Positions 39,701 to 40,172 of a DNA stretch of 40,172 nucleotides are shown in pieces. How positions within the stretch are numbered: position 1 is the first letter of the stretch; the number at the start of each line of letters is the position of its first letter. The stretch lies in NCBI GenBank assembly GCA_018336075.1, contig JAGXRB010000046.1, positions 1-40,172 of the forward strand. The letters run 5' to 3'. The translations under genes were made by a program, and so were the position numbers. The DNA is from Bacteroidota bacterium. GTDB taxonomy: Bacteria > Bacteroidota > Bacteroidia > Bacteroidales > F082. Below the pieces are notes generated by a model, which saw only the letters and a program-made list of their open reading frames with translations, was not told the origin of the DNA and made no database searches.

Positions 39701-40074
39701 AAAAAGCGCTTGTACGCACTCCGGTCGACCCATCCGAAATTTTGAAAGACATCAGTAATCTTAGAGCTGAACTTTATGATTTTGATGCGCAAATGAATGG
39801 TAATCGATCAAAACAAAAAGTAGGAGAAAAGAGTGACCCAACCATTAATGACAGGTTATCTGCTGCTAATATGGGTACTTCCTTCTCTACATATGGCCCA
39901 ACAGCAACGCATAAAAGAATGCTTGAAATTGCCAGCAAAGAGTTCTCAGTTTTAAGAGAAAAACTGGAGATGATAAGAAAAGAAAGCCTTCCGGCTATTG
40001 AAAGGAAACTATCCGCAGCAGGTGCACCTTGGATCGAAGGTCAGGAAATACCAGAATATTCTGGTAGAAATTAG
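36784..40074 (+). CDS. secreted BNR/VPS10-like (sortilin-type beta-propeller) protein
   Basis: Signal peptide MNNFTRYLLLTIFILSVSTNIDA (start internal to ORF 36748); FKFRNIGPALMSGRIADIAIHP, GIYKSDDGGKTWKNM, GVYKSEDGGKTWKRL, IYKSTDKGTTWTSI; no T9SS tail seen. Confidence 0.88.
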   Translation: MNNFTRYLLLTIFILSVSTNIDAQKTQKTAEAGATDIFQGFKFRNIGPALMSGRIADIAIHPDNNNIWYVAVGSGGVWKTENSGTTWDPIFDSQGTYSIGCVTIDPSNSERIWVGTGENVGGRHVGYGDGIYKSDDGGKTWKNMGLKTSEHISKIIVHPTKPDIIWVASQGPLWSKGGERGVYKSEDGGKTWKRLLGDDSWTGATDLLIDPRNPDRIYAATWQRHRTVAAYMGGGPGTAIYRSEDGGQNWDKLSRGLPSSDMGKIGLALSPQKPDVVYAAIELNRRSGGVYKSTNRGASWTKMSDAVAGGTGPHYYQELYACPHQFDRLYLVDVYMQISDDGGKTFRRMNEQYKHVDNHAIAFRSNDPNYLLVGNDGGLYETFDLTKSWKFVANLPVTQFYKVAVDDDEPFYNVYGGTQDNNTQGGPSRTDNVHGIRNADWFVTLFGDGHQPATEPGNPNIVYSQWQQGNLVRYDRISGEIVLIKPQPDENEGRERFNWDAPILVSPHKPERLFFASQRVWQSEDRGDSWKPISGDLTNNRERIEEKLMDQNWSWDSPWDLFAMSDFSTITSLSESPVKEGVIWAGTDDGLIQFTEDFGKNWKAIKVSDLKGVPAAAFVNDIKADLFDASTVYVVLDDHKSGNFKPYIYKSTDKGTTWTSISANLPERDLLWRVVQDHEKAELMFLATEAGIWFTIDAGSKWHQLKGGLPVISFRDLAIQKRENDLVAASFGRGFYILDDYSPLRYVTEKQLQEEATLFPLRDALWYIPRQLLGNDKKASQGDAYFVADNPPFGAVFTVYLSESYKSVEKIRQEKEAELKRSQEGVKFPGWDALEKERRSPEPAIWFVVKDSEGNIMTRFEGPKNKGFHRVAWDLEMSANTVMTERSGGRFSGGPMVAPGKYSVELYKQLDGNFEMLAGPQFFEVKPLRKGSLKGSEPAETAAFWKEMQNIRKGTSAASIVLQNVLQRLDLMEKALVRTPVDPSEILKDISNLRAELYDFDAQMNGNRSKQKVGEKSDPTINDRLSAANMGTSFSTYGPTATHKRMLEIASKEFSVLREKLEMIRKESLPAIERKLSAAGAPWIEGQEIPEYSGRN

Positions 40075-40172
40075 ACCAAAGTGAATTATAGATGAATCCA
40101 AAAGCTGTAATGGTATAATGCCGATGGATAGAAATGTTAGGCCAATTGAGTGAGCGATAATTGGACTATTAC
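40072..40172 (+). repeat. interspersed palindromic repeat, copy 3 (truncated by window end; first 101 of 120 positions)
   Basis: TAGACCAAAGTGAATTATAGATGAATCCAAAAGCTGTAATGGTATAATGCCGATGG...ATTGGACTATTAC aligned without gaps to copies 1 and 2; first three bases are the stop codon of the upstream gene. Confidence 0.96.

Noticed and set aside
1-40172. CRISPR array, tRNA/rRNA genes, prophage or transposase genes
   Set aside because: None recognised by eye; no regularly spaced short repeats and no integrase/transposase motifs in the ORF track.

Overview
The window looks like Bacteroidota chromosome (TAnnTTTG-type promoter elements, a T9SS sorting tail, TonB receptor and triple-Y regulator families). 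It is mostly ordinary housekeeping and accessory metabolism: pheT, an acetate-type Na+ symporter with DUF485 and a divergent Crp/Fnr regulator, moaC, ruvX-def-TPR lipoprotein, dapD, a glutamine synthetase, wecB, radC, a membrane-anchored triple-Y/LuxR regulator, a TIGR01212-type radical SAM protein, a T9SS-secreted BNR protein, slyD, rpmB, a TonB-dependent receptor, sodB, ornithine aminotransferase, a PLD-family protein, yicC-gmk-MDR-nadD and a large BNR/VPS10-like protein. I saw no tRNA, rRNA, CRISPR array, transposase or phage genes. The main unexplained signal is a 120-bp interspersed palindromic element: two full copies (24431-24550, 29376-29495) and a third cut off by the window end (40072-40172). 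All copies are in the same orientation with no indels. Each lies within 12 bp of a gene's 3' end, and in two cases the repeat terminus supplies the stop codon. Secondary signals are a 31-bp near-perfect palindrome at the sodB promoter, a 13-bp tandem operator-like repeat between the Crp/Fnr gene and the symporter operon, and a hairpin leader upstream of glutamine synthetase. No database search was possible, so family names come from recognising protein motifs by eye.
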